Below are positions 5,637 through 5,742 of a stretch of DNA of 5,742 bases, piece by piece (the first letter of the stretch is position 1; each line of letters begins with the position of its first letter). Under the pieces are notes generated by a model. It had not been told where the DNA came from, did not search any database, and saw only the letters and a program-made list of their open reading frames with translations. A program made the position numbers and the translations under genes. The stretch comes from Bacteroidales bacterium (lineage in GTDB: Bacteria; Bacteroidota; Bacteroidia; Bacteroidales; JAOZMU01): positions 1 through 5,742 of the forward strand of contig JAOZMU010000256.1 in assembly GCA_029934165.1 (NCBI GenBank), read 5' to 3'.

Positions 5637-5742
5637 ACTTTACTAAGTCAAGACAAAAGAACAACAGAAAAATACTTAGATTTTGCATCAGACATATTAA
5701 ATAATTGACTTGAAACTGCTTAATTTTCTGAATGCAAGTGAA

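Larger units (their letters stand above)
5183..5742. other. Gene-free region upstream of ligA
   Basis: 560 bases without a supported gene. From ligA outward it contains an ATAATTG tandem, TTTGCTTACG at 5250-5259 (the reverse complement of 2795-2804 next to repeat copy A), repeat copy B, the structured palindrome at 5430-5512, and an AT-rich tail with a minus-strand terminator-like hairpin. The ligA promoter should lie here. The nearest -7-like string is AATATTTG (5211-5204, minus), one base off TAnnTTTG and without a TTG at the right distance, so I do not call it. The 67-codon plus-strand ORF from the ATG at 5501 begins inside the palindrome and is not credible. Confidence 0.6.

Noticed and set aside
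5501..5704. Plus-strand ORF of 67 codons from ATG 5501 (73 from TTG 5483)
   Set aside because: It starts inside the palindromic repeat, has no ribosome binding site, is of low complexity (Lys/Asn/Phe-rich), contains a terminator-like hairpin, and shows no recognisable domain.
5635..5742. Open frame on the minus strand entering from the right edge (about 35 codons, stop TAG at 5637-5635)
   Set aside because: It is too short to judge, with a composition typical of AT-rich non-coding DNA (Phe/Leu/Ile/Lys). It could be the tail of a gene outside the window, but nothing supports that beyond the nearby hairpin.

Overview
The window looks like chromosome from a member of the Bacteroidota. It is AT-rich, and its four protein genes lie on the minus strand with no clear Shine-Dalgarno sequences. 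Two candidate promoter boxes match the TAnnTTTG -7 element typical of that phylum, and the regulator and the two envelope proteins read like Bacteroidota families. A closer assignment is not possible from the sequence alone.

Layout in the direction of transcription (right to left). From 5742 to 5183 is a 560-base gene-free stretch. It holds a minus-strand terminator-like hairpin, an imperfect palindrome (5430-5512) that can fold as a three-way junction, one copy of a 47-base repeat, and a short ATAATTG tandem. Next is ligA (5182-3182), a full-length NAD-dependent DNA ligase with all expected domains. A gap of about 400 bases follows (3181-2774), with several small hairpins, a candidate promoter and the second copy of the 47-base repeat. 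Then come two unnamed envelope genes 23 bases apart. The first (2773-1628) is a single-pass membrane protein with Ig-like modules and a crystallin-like motif. The second (1604-987) is an exported protein with two glycine-rich hydrophobic segments. A hairpin after the second gene probably ends that unit. Last is a Crp/Fnr-family regulator (849-148) with its own -7 box, and 147 non-coding bases at the left edge.

How the genes relate. ligA is a housekeeping replication and repair gene with no evident link to its neighbours. The two envelope genes are probably co-transcribed and may act together at the inner membrane or periplasm, but the sequence does not show a function. The regulator is probably transcribed separately, and nothing shows that it controls the neighbours.

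No CRISPR array, rRNA, tRNA, transposase or recognisable defence system was seen. The most unusual material is non-coding: the 47-base direct repeat on both sides of ligA and the three-way-junction palindrome upstream of it.
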